A stretch of 64,000 nucleotides of DNA from Moraxellaceae bacterium (lineage in GTDB: Bacteria > Pseudomonadota > Gammaproteobacteria > Pseudomonadales > Moraxellaceae). The stretch spans positions 1 to 64,000 of the forward strand of contig JAJUIK010000013.1 in the NCBI GenBank assembly GCA_029267635.1, read 5' to 3'. A model generated the notes under the pieces. That model was not told the DNA's origin, ran no database searches, and was given only the letters and a program-made list of their open reading frames with translations. Each line of letters begins with the position of its first letter. Position 1 is the first letter of the stretch. This document shows positions 15,818-27,102 of the stretch, one piece after another. A program made the translations under genes and the position numbers.

Positions 15818-17026
15818 ATGAGCGTGACTTTAGGTACTCCACTTCAATCTTCTGCATATAAAGTTCTGCTGCTTGGTTCAGGTGAATTGGGCAAGGAAGT
15901 GGTCATTTCCTTACAACGACTTGGAGTAGAAGTTCACGCTGCCGATCGTTACGATCACGCCCCTGCCATGCAAGTTGCACATTTTTCCTATACCTTGAAT
16001 ATGGCGGATCCTGTCGCATTAAAACAACTGATCGAACAGATTCAGCCGCATCTGATCGTGCCGGAAATTGAAGCAATTGCCACCGAAATACTGCTAGAGG
16101 TTGAACAGCAGCAACTCGCCACCGTGATTCCTTCAGCCAAAGCAGTCAATCTGACCATGAACCGTGAAGGTATCCGTCGTCTGGCTGCCGAAGAACTGGG
16201 CCTGCCGACTTCCGCTTACCGTTTTGCCGATTCGCTGGAAAGTTTCCGTGCCGCATGTGACGATATTGGCTATCCAAATTTTGTCAAACCAGTGATGTCT
16301 TCCTCCGGTAAAGGTCAATCCCGCGTGAAAAGTTTTGCCGAAGTCGATGCTGCCTGGGACTACGCCATGCAGGCTGGCCGGGTCAATCAGGGTAAAGTGA
16401 TTGTTGAATCGCAAATTGATTTTGATTTTGAAATTACCCTGCTTACGGTACGCAGCAAAAATCCGCATAGCAGCGTGATTGAGACCCAGTTCTGCGATCC
16501 GATTGGTCATCGTCAGGATGCTGGCGATTATGTCGAAAGCTGGCAGCCGCAACCGATGACTACAACTGCCCTGGAAGAAGCTAAACGCATTGCCAAGAAA
16601 GTCACTGAAGCACTTGGCGGCTGTGGCATTTTCGGTGTGGAGCTTTTTGTTAAAGGTGATCAGGTCTGGTTCAGTGAAGTCTCACCACGTCCGCATGACA
16701 CCGGTCTGGTCACGCTTGCTTCGCAATTCCAGAGCGAATTTGAACTGCATGCCCGTGCCATTTTAGGTTTACCGGTCAACACCGCACGCCATAGCGTAGC
16801 TGCCAGTGCTGTGATTTATGCCGGCATGGATGACCAAAATCTTAGCTTTACTGGCCTGAATCTTGCTTTAGCCCATCCTGATACCGATTTACGTTTATTT
16901 GGCAAACCGGAAGGCTTTAAGCGCCGTCGTATGGGGGTAGCGACCGCACGTGCAGCGAGCATTGAACAGGCACGCGAACTGGCACAGCAAGCCGCTGATC
17001 AAGTTAGCGTACATTCAGGTCAATAG
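15818..17026 (+). CDS. purT: Phosphoribosylglycinamide formyltransferase 2 (formate-dependent)
   Basis: A 402-residue ATP-grasp enzyme of purine synthesis that uses formate and ATP to formylate GAR. It has an N-terminal Rossmann-like pre-ATP-grasp domain ([20 protein letters not shown]). The ATP-grasp core follows, with the glycine/serine-rich loop [12 protein letters not shown] and the Mg-binding region [12 protein letters not shown]. The length is close to the 392 of Escherichia coli. ATG 15818 is preferred because AGGAT lies eight bases upstream; an in-frame ATG at 15809 is the alternative. Confidence 0.95.
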   Translation: MSVTLGTPLQSSAYKVLLLGSGELGKEVVISLQRLGVEVHAADRYDHAPAMQVAHFSYTLNMADPVALKQLIEQIQPHLIVPEIEAIATEILLEVEQQQLATVIPSAKAVNLTMNREGIRRLAAEELGLPTSAYRFADSLESFRAACDDIGYPNFVKPVMSSSGKGQSRVKSFAEVDAAWDYAMQAGRVNQGKVIVESQIDFDFEITLLTVRSKNPHSSVIETQFCDPIGHRQDAGDYVESWQPQPMTTTALEEAKRIAKKVTEALGGCGIFGVELFVKGDQVWFSEVSPRPHDTGLVTLASQFQSEFELHARAILGLPVNTARHSVAASAVIYAGMDDQNLSFTGLNLALAHPDTDLRLFGKPEGFKRRRMGVATARAASIEQARELAQQAADQVSVHSGQ

Positions 17027-17053
17027 CATTTCATTTTTACGGGTCCAGTTTTT

Positions 17054-19720
17054 ATGATCAACACCTTACCACTGCTGAATTACGTCAAAAGCAACCACGA
17101 CATCCAGGCCATCAACCAATGGCGTACGGATGTGGAAAAGCAGTTACAAGAAAGTTTTGAAAATGGACAACCGATCCGTGAAATTGTAAATACCCGTTCC
17201 AACCTCATTGATGAAGCACTGATTTTCCTGTGGCAACATGCTGAACTGGACCAGACCGAACTCGGCCTGTTTGCAGTCGGGGGCTACGGCCGTCGCGAAA
17301 TGTTGCCCTATTCCGATGTTGACATCATGATCTTGGCAGAAGACGAGATTAGTGCCGAACAGGAACAGCTGATCTCGACCTTTATTTCGTCCTTATGGGA
17401 TGTGGGGAATTTCAAACCCGGTATCAGTGTCCGCACCATCCGCAACTGTGTGGAAGAAGCCAGCAATGATCTGACTGTGGCCACAGCCCTAATTGAGGCC
17501 CGCCTGATTACCGGTAATCCGCAACTGGCCCGCTGGCCGCGCCGCATCGTGGCACAAACCTGGACAGATCAAACCTTTTTTGATGCCAAAATGGCCGAAC
17601 AGGCCAAACGCTATGTACAACACAACAATACCGAAAGCAATCTGGAACCGGATATTAAAAATGCCCCCGGTGGGATCCGCGATATTAACCAGATTGGCTG
17701 GATCGCCAAACGGCACTTTCGAGTCAACCGGATTTATGACCTGGTGCATCTCGGTTTTATTTCCGAATTTGAACTGGGTGTACTGGAAGAAGCCGAAAGT
17801 TTCCTCTGGGAAATCCGCCATCATTTACACCGTTTAACCAAACGCGACGAAAACCGCCTGCTATTTGATTATCAGCGCGAGATTGCGGCAAAGTTTGGCT
17901 ATGTACGCGAAGAAGACCAGCATCAGAATTATCCAATCGAACAGTTCATGAAGCGTTATTACCGTACGGCGCAGCAGGTTTCAACCTTAAATGAAATGTT
18001 ACTGGCCTATTTCAGTGAATCGGTGATTACACCACGTTTGCCGAACTATGAACGCCAAATTGAAGAAATCAACAATAATTTCAAACTGGTCGATGGCAAA
18101 CTGGCAGTTCAACATCATAAAGTATTTGCAGAAAACCCCAGTGCGATTCTGGAAATTTTCTACCTGTTAGCCACCCGACCGGAAATTGAAGGTATTCGTG
18201 CACGCACCTTACGACTGCTCACGCTGGCGGCCAAACGCATCGATCAAAGTTTTCGTGAAAATCCGGTGCATCAGGCCTTGTTTATGGCCATTATCCGCTC
18301 ACCCCATTGTCTTTATGACACGCTGGTCTCCATGAAGCGCTATGGTGTATTAGGCAAATATATTCCTGCCTTTGGCCAGATTACCGGCCTGATGCAATAT
18401 GATCTGTTCCACATCTATACCGTAGATGCCCATACTTTACTTTTATTGCGCAATTTGAACCGTTTTAAAGCACCGGAATTCGCCAAGGACTTTCCGGTGG
18501 TCAGTTCCGTTTTTCAACGCCTGATTCGTCCAGACATCGTTTTTTTAGCAGCCCTGTTCCATGATATTGCCAAAGGTCGTGGCGGTGATCATAGTGAACT
18601 TGGTGCGACTGATGCCGTTGCGTTCTGCCGAGCACATGGCTTTAGCGAACGTGAATGTCAGCTGGTGGCTTGGCTGATCCAGAACCATTTATTGATGTCA
18701 CTCACTGCGCAGAAAAAAGATATTTCCGATCCAGATGTGGTACAGGCCTTTGCGGAAAAACTCGGTGATATGGAGCATCTGGATTATCTCTACACTTTGA
18801 CCGTGGCAGACATCAACGCCACCAATCCAAAACTGTGGAACAGTTGGCGTGCCTCGCTGATGCGTCAACTCTACACCCATGCGCGTGACGTGATCCGTAC
18901 CGGCTTAGGTCGTCCAGTCAATTATCAAATGCTGATTGAAGATACCAAATTTGCCGCCAGCGAATTGCTGGTAGAAGAGTTCTCTCTTGCTGAAGTGGAA
19001 AAAGTCTGGCATGAACTCGGTGATGACTACTTCCTGAAAGAATCCGCCGATGAAATTGCATGGCATACTCGCGCCATTTTACAGCATGGCAATAATCCGG
19101 CCCCTCTGGTACTGATGCGCGCACACCGTAAATCGGCTCAGGACGCCGTACAGATCTTTATTTATACCCAAGATCAGCCCAACCTGTTTGCCACCACGGT
19201 CGCCGTGTTAGACCGTATGGACCTGGATGTCCAAGATGCCCGCATTATCACCGCGACCAAAGCTTTCAGCCTAGACACTTATGTGGTACTAGACCGTTTT
19301 GGCACCCTGCTGACCGATCCGGAACGTGAAGACATGGTCATTCATGCACTGGTCAGTGCCTTGAGTGCATCAGATCAATATCCGGGGCTCATGCAACGCC
19401 GCATTCCGCGCCAGTTACGTCATTTTGATGTGGAAAATACTGTAGACATTACCCTGAATGCTGCCTTGCAACAGAACATGGTGGAAATTTCAACACTTGA
19501 CCAGCCAGGTTTACTCGCACGTGTCGGCGGATTGTTTATGATGCAAGGTTTGGATATCCATTCTGCTAGAATTGCCACGCTTGGCGAGCGCGCAGAAGAT
19601 ATTTTCTTTGTCACGAAAAAAGATGGCACCCCGATGAATGATGATGAAACCCATCAATTTGCTGCACAGCTCAAATCAGCACTGGATGAAGCATCAAGTC
19701 AGGTGGTGATTCCACATTAA
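17054..19720 (+). CDS. glnD: Bifunctional uridylyltransferase/uridylyl-removing enzyme
   Basis: An 888-residue nitrogen-status sensor that uridylylates PII proteins when glutamine is low and removes UMP when it is high. Domains in order: nucleotidyltransferase with G76-G-Y-G-R80 and D88-x-D90; a linker with GGIRDI; an HD hydrolase domain ([16 protein letters not shown], near residue 502); and two C-terminal ACT domains (about 700-780 and 812-885) that bind glutamine. All catalytic residues are visible and the length is normal. It lies 27 bases after purT and 24 before dapC, so the three may be cotranscribed. Confidence 0.96.
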   Translation: MINTLPLLNYVKSNHDIQAINQWRTDVEKQLQESFENGQPIREIVNTRSNLIDEALIFLWQHAELDQTELGLFAVGGYGRREMLPYSDVDIMILAEDEISAEQEQLISTFISSLWDVGNFKPGISVRTIRNCVEEASNDLTVATALIEARLITGNPQLARWPRRIVAQTWTDQTFFDAKMAEQAKRYVQHNNTESNLEPDIKNAPGGIRDINQIGWIAKRHFRVNRIYDLVHLGFISEFELGVLEEAESFLWEIRHHLHRLTKRDENRLLFDYQREIAAKFGYVREEDQHQNYPIEQFMKRYYRTAQQVSTLNEMLLAYFSESVITPRLPNYERQIEEINNNFKLVDGKLAVQHHKVFAENPSAILEIFYLLATRPEIEGIRARTLRLLTLAAKRIDQSFRENPVHQALFMAIIRSPHCLYDTLVSMKRYGVLGKYIPAFGQITGLMQYDLFHIYTVDAHTLLLLRNLNRFKAPEFAKDFPVVSSVFQRLIRPDIVFLAALFHDIAKGRGGDHSELGATDAVAFCRAHGFSERECQLVAWLIQNHLLMSLTAQKKDISDPDVVQAFAEKLGDMEHLDYLYTLTVADINATNPKLWNSWRASLMRQLYTHARDVIRTGLGRPVNYQMLIEDTKFAASELLVEEFSLAEVEKVWHELGDDYFLKESADEIAWHTRAILQHGNNPAPLVLMRAHRKSAQDAVQIFIYTQDQPNLFATTVAVLDRMDLDVQDARIITATKAFSLDTYVVLDRFGTLLTDPEREDMVIHALVSALSASDQYPGLMQRRIPRQLRHFDVENTVDITLNAALQQNMVEISTLDQPGLLARVGGLFMMQGLDIHSARIATLGERAEDIFFVTKKDGTPMNDDETHQFAAQLKSALDEASSQVVIPH

Positions 19721-19744
19721 GTTCAACTGATCGGTATTTGTTCC

Positions 19745-20914
19745 ATGAACTCTAGTTTGTCCTTGTTGCACCCTTATCCTTTTGAAAAGTTAAACAAACT
19801 CTTTCAAGATGTCACCCCGGCCAATCTGCCGCTGATTCCGTTATCGATTGGTGAACCGAAACATCCGGCTCCAGAGTTTGTCAAACAGGCGATTATTGAC
19901 AACTTCCAGCATTTATCAACTTATCCTAACAGCAAAGGTTTGCCGGAATTACGCCAGAGCATTGCGGACTGGCTGACTCGCCGTTTTCAGCTCAACAGCA
20001 TCAGTGCTGAACAGCATGTGTTGCCGGTTTCTGGCACGCGTGAAGGCATTTTCTCTTTTGTGCAGGCATTGATTAAACGCGAAGATGCCCCTTATGTGGT
20101 AATGCCGAATCCGTTCTACCAAATTTACGAAGGGGCAACGCTTCTGGCCGGTGCAAAACCGTATTTCATCAACTGCACTGAAGCTAATAATTATCTGGGT
20201 GATTTTGATGCCGTACCGGCTGAGGTCTGGGAAAAAACCGCATTGCTGTTTGTCTGTACACCGGGTAACCCGACTGGTGCGGTCCTGTCGAAAGAGCAAT
20301 TTAAAAAACTGATTACGCTGTCAGATCAATACGGTTTTGTCATCGCTTCGGATGAATGTTACTCGGAACTGTGGTTTGATGAAGCTCCGACCGGTTTACT
20401 CGAAGTCTGTGCCGAAATGGGCCGTGATGACTATAAAAACTGTATCGTGTTCCATTCATTATCCAAGCGCTCTAACCTGCCGGGCATGCGTTCCGGTTTT
20501 GTCGCCGGTGATGCCGCTTTATTAAAACCGTATCTGCAATACCGCACTTATCATGGCGCAGCGATGCCAGTACAGCATCAACTGGCGTCGATTGCAGCCT
20601 GGAATGATGAAGCGCATGTCGAAGAAAACCGTCAGCAGTACCGCGCAAAATTCGATTTGTTCCAGTCCGAACTCGGTCATTTATTGCCGTTACAAAAACC
20701 AGATGCCGGTTTCTATTACTGGCTAAAAGTAAGCAATGATGAAGCCTTTGCCAAGATGCTGATGGAAAAAGCTCATATCAAAGTCTTGCCAGGACGTTAT
20801 TTATCGCGTGAGACAGAACAAGGCAATCCGGGTGAAAATCATGTACGCATGGCCTTGGTGGCAGATCTGGCCCAATGTGAACAGGTCATTCAGCGTTTAA
20901 AAACGATTTTATAA
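19745..20914 (+). CDS. dapC: Succinyldiaminopimelate transaminase
   Basis: A 389-residue fold-type I PLP aminotransferase. Visible are the substrate-binding N-terminal segment (PLSIGEPKHPAP), the CTPGNPTGAVL motif, the D-x-C-Y motif (ASDECYSEL) that contacts PLP, and the Schiff-base lysine in FHSLSKRSNLPG. The position directly after glnD and the sequence style fit DapC, which makes N-succinyl-LL-2,6-diaminopimelate for lysine and peptidoglycan synthesis. Related aminotransferases cannot be fully excluded without a search. Confidence 0.88.
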   Translation: MNSSLSLLHPYPFEKLNKLFQDVTPANLPLIPLSIGEPKHPAPEFVKQAIIDNFQHLSTYPNSKGLPELRQSIADWLTRRFQLNSISAEQHVLPVSGTREGIFSFVQALIKREDAPYVVMPNPFYQIYEGATLLAGAKPYFINCTEANNYLGDFDAVPAEVWEKTALLFVCTPGNPTGAVLSKEQFKKLITLSDQYGFVIASDECYSELWFDEAPTGLLEVCAEMGRDDYKNCIVFHSLSKRSNLPGMRSGFVAGDAALLKPYLQYRTYHGAAMPVQHQLASIAAWNDEAHVEENRQQYRAKFDLFQSELGHLLPLQKPDAGFYYWLKVSNDEAFAKMLMEKAHIKVLPGRYLSRETEQGNPGENHVRMALVADLAQCEQVIQRLKTIL

Positions 20915-20929
20915 TCTTAAATGCTGCAT

Positions 20930-20960
20930 AAGGGCGATCATCTGATCACCCTTTCTCTTT
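20930..20960. terminator. Bidirectional terminator between dapC and the peroxidase gene
   Basis: AGGGCGATCA and TGATCACCCT form an imperfect hairpin (20931-20952) followed by TTTCTCTTTTT on the plus strand. It separates converging genes. Confidence 0.65.
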
Positions 20961-21452
20961 TTACATTGACTCAGCCAAGGCTTTTTCAATATCTTCTTTT
21001 AAGGCTTCGGGTTTCGTTGCCGGCGCATAACGGTTGAGTACCTCGCCATTTTTGCTGACCAGAAATTTGGTAAAGTTCCATTTAATACTGTGACTACCCA
21101 AGATGCCCTTGGCTTCCCGGGTTAAAAAGCGAAACAAGACATGTGCTTCCGGTCCCTTGACATCAATTTTGGCAAACATCGGGAAGCTCACGCCATAATT
21201 CTTCTGACAGAATTCGCCAATCTGCTCATTCGAACCCGGATCCTGTCCACCAAACTGATTACAGGGAAAACCCAGTACTTCTAGTCCCTGATCCTTATAT
21301 TGCTGATACAGTTTTTCAAGACCCGAAAACTGGGGCGTAAAACCACATTTACTCGCCGTATTCACGATTAACAAAACCTTGCCCCGATAATCTGCAAAGG
21401 CTTTGCTTTCCCCATCAAGTAATTCAGCTTCAAACTGATAAATATTGGTCAT
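20961..21452 (-). CDS. Glutathione peroxidase family (thiol peroxidase)
   Basis: A 163-residue Cys-type GPx that reduces H2O2 and organic peroxides, in bacteria usually with thioredoxin. The peroxidatic C36 lies in [11 protein letters not shown]. The conserved [12 protein letters not shown] block supplies the glutamine and possible resolving cysteine. The WNFTKF segment supplies the tryptophan and asparagine of the catalytic tetrad. Length is normal. Its ATG overlaps the msrB stop (21449-21452), so the two oxidative-repair genes form one leftward operon. Confidence 0.92.
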   Translation of the reverse strand: MTNIYQFEAELLDGESKAFADYRGKVLLIVNTASKCGFTPQFSGLEKLYQQYKDQGLEVLGFPCNQFGGQDPGSNEQIGEFCQKNYGVSFPMFAKIDVKGPEAHVLFRFLTREAKGILGSHSIKWNFTKFLVSKNGEVLNRYAPATKPEALKEDIEKALAESM

Positions 21453-21868
21453 GGATAATTCCCTTCATCGGTTTTTTCTTGTGTTTTTAATTCTAAGGAT
21501 GCCGAGTTAACACAATAGCGTAGTCCTGTTGGCTCCGGACCATCCTCAAAGACATGACCCAAATGCGCATCACAATGATGACAAACAATTTCAGTTCTGA
21601 CCATCCCATGTGAAACATCCGAATGTTCTTCAATGGCCGAACTGTTGATCGGACGATAAAAACTCGGCCAGCCACTGCCACTGTCGTACTTGGTGTCCGA
21701 AGAAAATAATTCAGCCCCGCAACAACGGCACACATAAACTCCTGTTTGTTTGCTGTTCCAGTATTTGCCGGTAAATGCCGGTTCGGTGCCTTTCTGCCGG
21801 GTAATGCGAAACTCCTCCGGTGATAACTCTCTTTGCCATTCTCGGTCTGTTTTATTGAGTTTTCCCAT
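21449..21868 (-). CDS. msrB: Peptide-methionine (R)-S-oxide reductase
   Basis: A 139-residue MsrB, which repairs the R epimer of methionine sulfoxide in proteins. Two zinc-binding CxxC motifs ([18 protein letters not shown]), the [10 protein letters not shown] signature and the catalytic cysteine in RYCVNSASL are present. ATG 21868 is chosen because AAAGGAG precedes it by seven bases and it gives the family's usual opening ([12 protein letters not shown]); the longer frame to 21904 lacks a ribosome-binding site. First gene of a two-gene operon with the peroxidase. Confidence 0.95.
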   Translation of the reverse strand: MGKLNKTDREWQRELSPEEFRITRQKGTEPAFTGKYWNSKQTGVYVCRCCGAELFSSDTKYDSGSGWPSFYRPINSSAIEEHSDVSHGMVRTEIVCHHCDAHLGHVFEDGPEPTGLRYCVNSASLELKTQEKTDEGNYP

Positions 21869-22022
21869 GACTAACTCCTTTAAATCTATAGCATTCAGTG
21901 TCATGCTTCTGTACGTTCATATTTACGCTAGAGATCGAGAAATTTCTAGCTAAATTTCAACATAGATTGTGCAATTTCAGTTAATCTATTTTTTCTTAAC
22001 ATACAAATAATTGGATGAGATT

Positions 22023-23261
22023 ATGTCCGTTTCAGGTAACACGACACCACGCGAAATTAAAAAATCGTCTAAGCTCGAGCATGTTTGCTATGACATTCGT
22101 GGACCAGTGTTACGAGCGGCCAACGAAATGGAAGAACAAGGGCATAAAATTATCAAGCTGAATATCGGCAACCCTGCTCCATTTGGTTTTGAAGCACCTC
22201 AAGAAATTATCAATGACGTTGCGATGAACCTGCCGAATGCAGTCGGTTATACCGATTCCAAAGGCATCTTTCCAGCACGTAAAGCAATTTGTCAGTACTA
22301 TCAGCAAAAAGGCGTATTCGACCTCAGCGTAAAAGATGTTTATATCGGTAACGGCGTATCCGAACTGATCGTTATGGCGATGCAGGGCCTACTGGATGAC
22401 GGCGATGAAATGCTGGTGCCAATGCCAGACTATCCGTTATGGACTGCGGCGGTCAATCTATCTGGTGGTACTGCCATTCACTATAAGTGTGACGAAGAAA
22501 ATTTCTGGTATCCGGATATTGCGGATATGGAAAGCAAAATCACGCCAAATACCCGTGGCATCGTGGTGATTAACCCGAATAACCCAACTGGTGCGGTTTA
22601 TCCACGTCATGTACTCGAACAAATCGTGGCCTTGGCGAAAAAATATGACCTGATTCTGTTTGCTGACGAAATCTACGACAAGATTGTTTATGATGGCATT
22701 GAGCATGTCGCACTGGCTTCTTTGACCGGTGATCAACTGTGTATTTCTTTCAATGGCTTGTCTAAGGCTTACCGTATTGCCGGTTTCCGTTCCGGCTGGA
22801 TGGCAATTACCGGAGATAAATCACGTGCACAGGACTATATTGAAGGCTTAGACATGCTGGCTTCGATGCGTCTATGTGCCAACCACCAGGCACAATATGC
22901 GATTCAAACGGCACTGGGGGGTTATCAATCCATTAATGACTTGATCCGTCCGGGTGGTCGTTTGTACGAGCAACGTAATATTGCCTGGGAAATGCTGAAT
23001 GAGATTCCGGGTGTCTCTTGCGTAAAACCGGAAGGTGCAATGTACTGTTTCCCGCGTCTTGATCCAAACGTTTATCCGATTGAAGATGATGAACAGCTGA
23101 TGCTGGATTTATTACGTGCCGAAAAAGTCTTGCTGGTACAAGGTACAGGCTTTAACTGGCCGACTCCGGATCATTTCCGTGTAGTGTTCTTGCCGGCTGA
23201 AAATGAACTGCGTGAAGCGATTACCCGTTTAGGCCGTTTCTTAGCGAAATTACGGGCCTAA
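22023..23261 (+). CDS. alaA: Glutamate-pyruvate (alanine) aminotransferase AlaA-type
   Basis: A 412-residue fold-type I PLP aminotransferase closely resembling AlaA/YfbQ, which makes alanine from pyruvate and glutamate. The opening KSSKLEHVCYDIRGPVLRAA is characteristic. Also visible are NIGNPAPFGFEAP, the NPNNPTGAVYP motif, DEIYDKIVYDG and the PLP lysine in FNGLSKAYRIAGFRSGW. ATG 22023 follows GGATGAGA; a TTG at 22011 would add four residues and is less likely. Monocistronic, with a terminator directly after. Confidence 0.92.
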   Translation: MSVSGNTTPREIKKSSKLEHVCYDIRGPVLRAANEMEEQGHKIIKLNIGNPAPFGFEAPQEIINDVAMNLPNAVGYTDSKGIFPARKAICQYYQQKGVFDLSVKDVYIGNGVSELIVMAMQGLLDDGDEMLVPMPDYPLWTAAVNLSGGTAIHYKCDEENFWYPDIADMESKITPNTRGIVVINPNNPTGAVYPRHVLEQIVALAKKYDLILFADEIYDKIVYDGIEHVALASLTGDQLCISFNGLSKAYRIAGFRSGWMAITGDKSRAQDYIEGLDMLASMRLCANHQAQYAIQTALGGYQSINDLIRPGGRLYEQRNIAWEMLNEIPGVSCVKPEGAMYCFPRLDPNVYPIEDDEQLMLDLLRAEKVLLVQGTGFNWPTPDHFRVVFLPAENELREAITRLGRFLAKLRA

Positions 23262-23275
23262 TGGTTCACTCAAAT

Positions 23276-23303
23276 AAAAAGGAGCTGATAATGCTCCTTT
23301 TTT
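23276..23303 (+). terminator. Rho-independent terminator of alaA
   Basis: AAAGGAGC (23278-23285) pairs with GCTCCTTT (23293-23300) around seven bases, followed by more T residues. Confidence 0.85.
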
Positions 23304-23505
23304 ATGCACTCTTTATTTTTAACTTGTAAGAAATTAATCAAGATTTAAAAGAGAAGTGCAATATCCCCTTGAGATTTCATTCCAGAATAACAACCTCAGC
23401 CAAATGAATGAACAGATCCAAAAAACACCGCATTGCAAAAATATTGGCCCAATTCCATCAAGATAGCATGTTAAAATACCCGGCGGTCTAGGCAAGGGTT
23501 GATCT

Positions 23506-26500
23506 ATGCAGTTTGTTCATCTGGGTATTCATACAGAATTTTCGATTACCGAATCCATTGTACGGGTATCTGATCTTATTAAAACTGCGGCCAAGCAAGA
23601 AATGCCGGCCCTGGCATTGACCGATCTGTCCAATCTCCATGCAGCTGTCAAATTTTACCGTAGCTGCCTGGGTAAAGGCATCAAACCCATTTTAGGCAGT
23701 GTATTGCGCCTGAATGATGCCGAGCATAAAGTTACCCTATTGGCCATGAGCAACCATGGTTGGCGCAACCTGACCGAACTGGTTTCCCGCGGCTGGATTG
23801 AAGGTCAGCAACTGGATATTCCCTGCGTACAAAAAGACTGGATTCTGCAACAACCAGAAGATGTGATTGTGTTATTGGGAATGCACAGTGATGTCGGACA
23901 AATGCTCTGCTCTTCCAATCCGCAAAAAGCCGAGCCGCTGCTTGAAGCCTGGATTGAAAAATTTGGCAATCGGGTTTATCTGGCACTCACCCGTACCGAT
24001 CGCCCGGGTGAAGATGACTTTATTGCAGAAGCCGTCCAGCTAGCGGCCAAATACCAGATCGGGGTGGTGGCGCATAACGATGTGCACTTTATTGAACAGC
24101 AAGACTTTGAAGCGCATGAAGCGCGCGTCTGTATTGCCGATGGCTATGTTTTAGGAGATGACCGTCGCCCTAAAAATTACAGCCCTGAGCAATATTTCAA
24201 GACTGCAGAACAGATGGTGGAATTATTCTCGGATATTCCCAGCGCCCTTGAAAATACTGTACAGATCGCCAAACGCTGTAATGTCAGCTTGCAGCTCGGC
24301 AAGTACTTCCTGCCGGATTATCCGATTCCTGAAGGCCATACCATTGACACTTTCTTTGCCCACCTTTCCAAAGAGGGTCTGGAAGAGCGTCTGGCACACC
24401 TCTACCCGGTGGAAAAACGCGGCGAAGACTGGCCTGAAATCCGCAAACCCTATGATGAGCGCCTGGACTATGAAATTGGCATCATCAATAACATGGGTTT
24501 CCCCGGCTACTTCCTGATCGTGATGGACTTCATTCAATGGTCAAAAAATAACGGCGTTCCGGTGGGTCCGGGTCGTGGTTCGGGTGCCGGTTCCCTGGTG
24601 GCCTATAGCCTGAAAATTACCGACCTGGATCCCTTGCGTTATGAGCTGTTATTCGAACGTTTCCTGAACCCGGAACGGGTTTCGATGCCCGATTTTGACG
24701 TCGATTTCTGTATTGCCGGCCGTGACAAGGTCATCGACTATGTGGCACGCCACTATGGCCGTGATGCAGTCTCACAGATCGCCACTTTCGGCACCATGGC
24801 CGCCAAGGGAGCCATCCGTGACGTGGCACGTGTTTTGGGCAAATCCTATGGTCTGGCCGACCGGATTTCCAAACTGGTACCGACCAAACCCTTAGGTGTG
24901 GATCTCGCCACCGCGATCGAGATGGAACCCCAACTCAAGGACATCGTGACCAATCCGTCCAATCCGGATTATGATGATGCTTCTGAAATCTGGGAAATGG
25001 CCCTGAAACTCGAAGGCATTACCCGAAATACCGGTAAACATGCTGGTGGTGTGGTGATTGCACCGACCAAAATTACCGATTTCTCTGCAGTCATGTGTGA
25101 TGCCGATGGGACCGGCCGTGTCGCACAATTCGATAAAGATGATGTTGAATCCGCCGGACTGGTCAAATTCGACTTTTTGGGTTTGCGCAACCTCACGGTT
25201 ATTGAAGATGCGATCAAGCATATCAATCAACGGATTGTTTCCGACCAGCCACTCAATATCGCCAATATTCCACTCGATGACCCGGATGCCTATACGGTTT
25301 TCGCGGATGCCAATACCACCGCGGTCTTCCAGTTTGAATCCGTCGGTATGAAACGCATGCTGAAAGAGGCACGGCCAAGCAAATTCGAAGAAATTATTGC
25401 CTTTGTTTCGCTGTATCGTCCGGGTCCAATGGACCTGATCCCCGACTTTATTCACCGGATGCACGGCGGCGAATTTGAATACCTGCATCCGCTGCTTGAA
25501 GGTGTACTAGAACCGACTTATGGCATCATGGTGTATCAGGAACAGGTGATGCAGGCCGCACAGTACTGTGCCGGCTACAGTCTCGGTGGTGCCGACTTGC
25601 TGCGCCGGGCCATGGGCAAAAAGAAACCGGAGGAAATGGTCAAGCAGCGCCAGATCTTTATTGAAGGTGCAGCAAAAAAAGACATTGATGAAGCCACGGC
25701 GAACCATATCTTCGACTATATGGAAAAATTTGCCGGCTATGGTTTTAATAAGTCGCATGCAGCTGCCTATGCGCTGGTGGCTTACCAGACTGCATGGCTA
25801 AAAGCCCACTACCCGGCCGAGTTTATGTCCGCGGTGATGTCATCGGAAATGCAGAACACCGATAACGTGGTGTTCCTGATTGATGATTGCCGTAACAATA
25901 ACCTCACGGTATTACCGCCTTCCATCAATATGTCGCTGTATCCGTTCCACGCCAGTGATGAAAAAACCATTGTCTATGGTTTAGGGGCGATTAAAGGCGT
26001 GGGTGAACAGGCCATGCAATCGGTGATTGATTCGCGCTTAAAAGATGGTCCGTATAAGGATCTGTTCGATTTCTGCCACCGCATTGACCTGAAAAAAATC
26101 AATAAACGTACCCTTGAAGCACTGATCCGCGCCGGTGCCCTCGACTGTCTGGGCATTGAACGTTCCAGCTTGATGGCTCAACTCCCGGAAGCAGTACAAG
26201 CCGCGGAACAGGCACGCAGCAATCGTGAAACAGGTATCATGGATCTGTTTGGTGAAGTGGAAGAAGTCCAACGCAAACCAGCCAAGCCGGTCAAACCCTG
26301 GTCGGATGAAGTCCGTCTAAAAGGTGAAAAAGACACCTTAGGACTCTACCTGACCGGTCACCCGATTGATGTCTATCGCCCGGAACTGAAAGCCTTTATT
26401 CCTGCTCGCATTAACGAACTGACTCCGACCCGTCGTGGAGTCACCACCGTATTTGCCGGACTGGTCATTGATGTGGCGAACTTCCCGAACCGGATGATGG

Positions 26501-27075
26501 TCACCTTGGATGATGGGACCGCACGAATTGAGGTCAGCTGTAACCACGAGCGTTTTCAGCGCTTTAAAGACATTATTGTCAATGAGCGCGTGGTGGTGAT
26601 TGAAGGTGAAATTTATGAACGTGAAGGGTTTGACCGCCCGATGGGGCGTTTGACCAAGGCCTTTACCCTCAATGAAATCCGGCAAAAACGTGCGAATAGC
26701 CTTAAAATCAATCTAACTGCAGAAATGATGACCTCCAATCTGGCGGCAGATTTACAAAAAATCCTGTTGCCGTTCTGTAATGTCGATCTGTGCAATCACA
26801 TCCCATTGCAACTAAAGCTCGACACGGCCTATGCCACGGCTGAATTGCACTTGGGCGTACAATGGAAAGTCGCGCCGCTGGATGAGCTGCTGGCAAAATT
26901 ACGTGATTACTTTGGGAAAGAAGCCTTGCAGGTCGAATATCAGGTGAAATCAAAAGCCGCCAAAGCCGTCAATTATGAACAGGCCAAAGCTGTAGAGATT
27001 CCCCCGCCACCAGCAGACATGAGCATGGATGATGCTATGGACCTCTATCAGGCCGAAACCAGTCAATATTCTTAG
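23506..27075 (+). CDS. dnaE: DNA polymerase III subunit alpha
   Basis: The 1189-residue replicative polymerase. Domains in order: PHP domain (FVHLGIHTEFSITES at the start, with VVAHNDVHFI later); the C-family polymerase core with the catalytic aspartates in SMPDFDVDFC (about residues 393-402) and the preceding PGRGSGAGSLVAY; a fingers region with YRPGPMDLIPDF and YQEQVMQAA; tandem HhH; an OB-fold (TTVFAGLVIDV, about 985-1065); and the C-terminal tau-binding region. Length is typical of gammaproteobacteria. trmJ follows after 27 bases. Confidence 0.97.
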   Translation: MQFVHLGIHTEFSITESIVRVSDLIKTAAKQEMPALALTDLSNLHAAVKFYRSCLGKGIKPILGSVLRLNDAEHKVTLLAMSNHGWRNLTELVSRGWIEGQQLDIPCVQKDWILQQPEDVIVLLGMHSDVGQMLCSSNPQKAEPLLEAWIEKFGNRVYLALTRTDRPGEDDFIAEAVQLAAKYQIGVVAHNDVHFIEQQDFEAHEARVCIADGYVLGDDRRPKNYSPEQYFKTAEQMVELFSDIPSALENTVQIAKRCNVSLQLGKYFLPDYPIPEGHTIDTFFAHLSKEGLEERLAHLYPVEKRGEDWPEIRKPYDERLDYEIGIINNMGFPGYFLIVMDFIQWSKNNGVPVGPGRGSGAGSLVAYSLKITDLDPLRYELLFERFLNPERVSMPDFDVDFCIAGRDKVIDYVARHYGRDAVSQIATFGTMAAKGAIRDVARVLGKSYGLADRISKLVPTKPLGVDLATAIEMEPQLKDIVTNPSNPDYDDASEIWEMALKLEGITRNTGKHAGGVVIAPTKITDFSAVMCDADGTGRVAQFDKDDVESAGLVKFDFLGLRNLTVIEDAIKHINQRIVSDQPLNIANIPLDDPDAYTVFADANTTAVFQFESVGMKRMLKEARPSKFEEIIAFVSLYRPGPMDLIPDFIHRMHGGEFEYLHPLLEGVLEPTYGIMVYQEQVMQAAQYCAGYSLGGADLLRRAMGKKKPEEMVKQRQIFIEGAAKKDIDEATANHIFDYMEKFAGYGFNKSHAAAYALVAYQTAWLKAHYPAEFMSAVMSSEMQNTDNVVFLIDDCRNNNLTVLPPSINMSLYPFHASDEKTIVYGLGAIKGVGEQAMQSVIDSRLKDGPYKDLFDFCHRIDLKKINKRTLEALIRAGALDCLGIERSSLMAQLPEAVQAAEQARSNRETGIMDLFGEVEEVQRKPAKPVKPWSDEVRLKGEKDTLGLYLTGHPIDVYRPELKAFIPARINELTPTRRGVTTVFAGLVIDVANFPNRMMVTLDDGTARIEVSCNHERFQRFKDIIVNERVVVIEGEIYEREGFDRPMGRLTKAFTLNEIRQKRANSLKINLTAEMMTSNLAADLQKILLPFCNVDLCNHIPLQLKLDTAYATAELHLGVQWKVAPLDELLAKLRDYFGKEALQVEYQVKSKAAKAVNYEQAKAVEIPPPPADMSMDDAMDLYQAETSQYS

Positions 27076-27102
27076 CTTTTAAATCTTAAAATAATTGGAA
27101 CA

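Noticed and set aside
24892..25488. A 198-codon reverse-strand frame inside dnaE
   Set aside because: It is antisense to the conserved polymerase core and its length reflects codon bias of dnaE.
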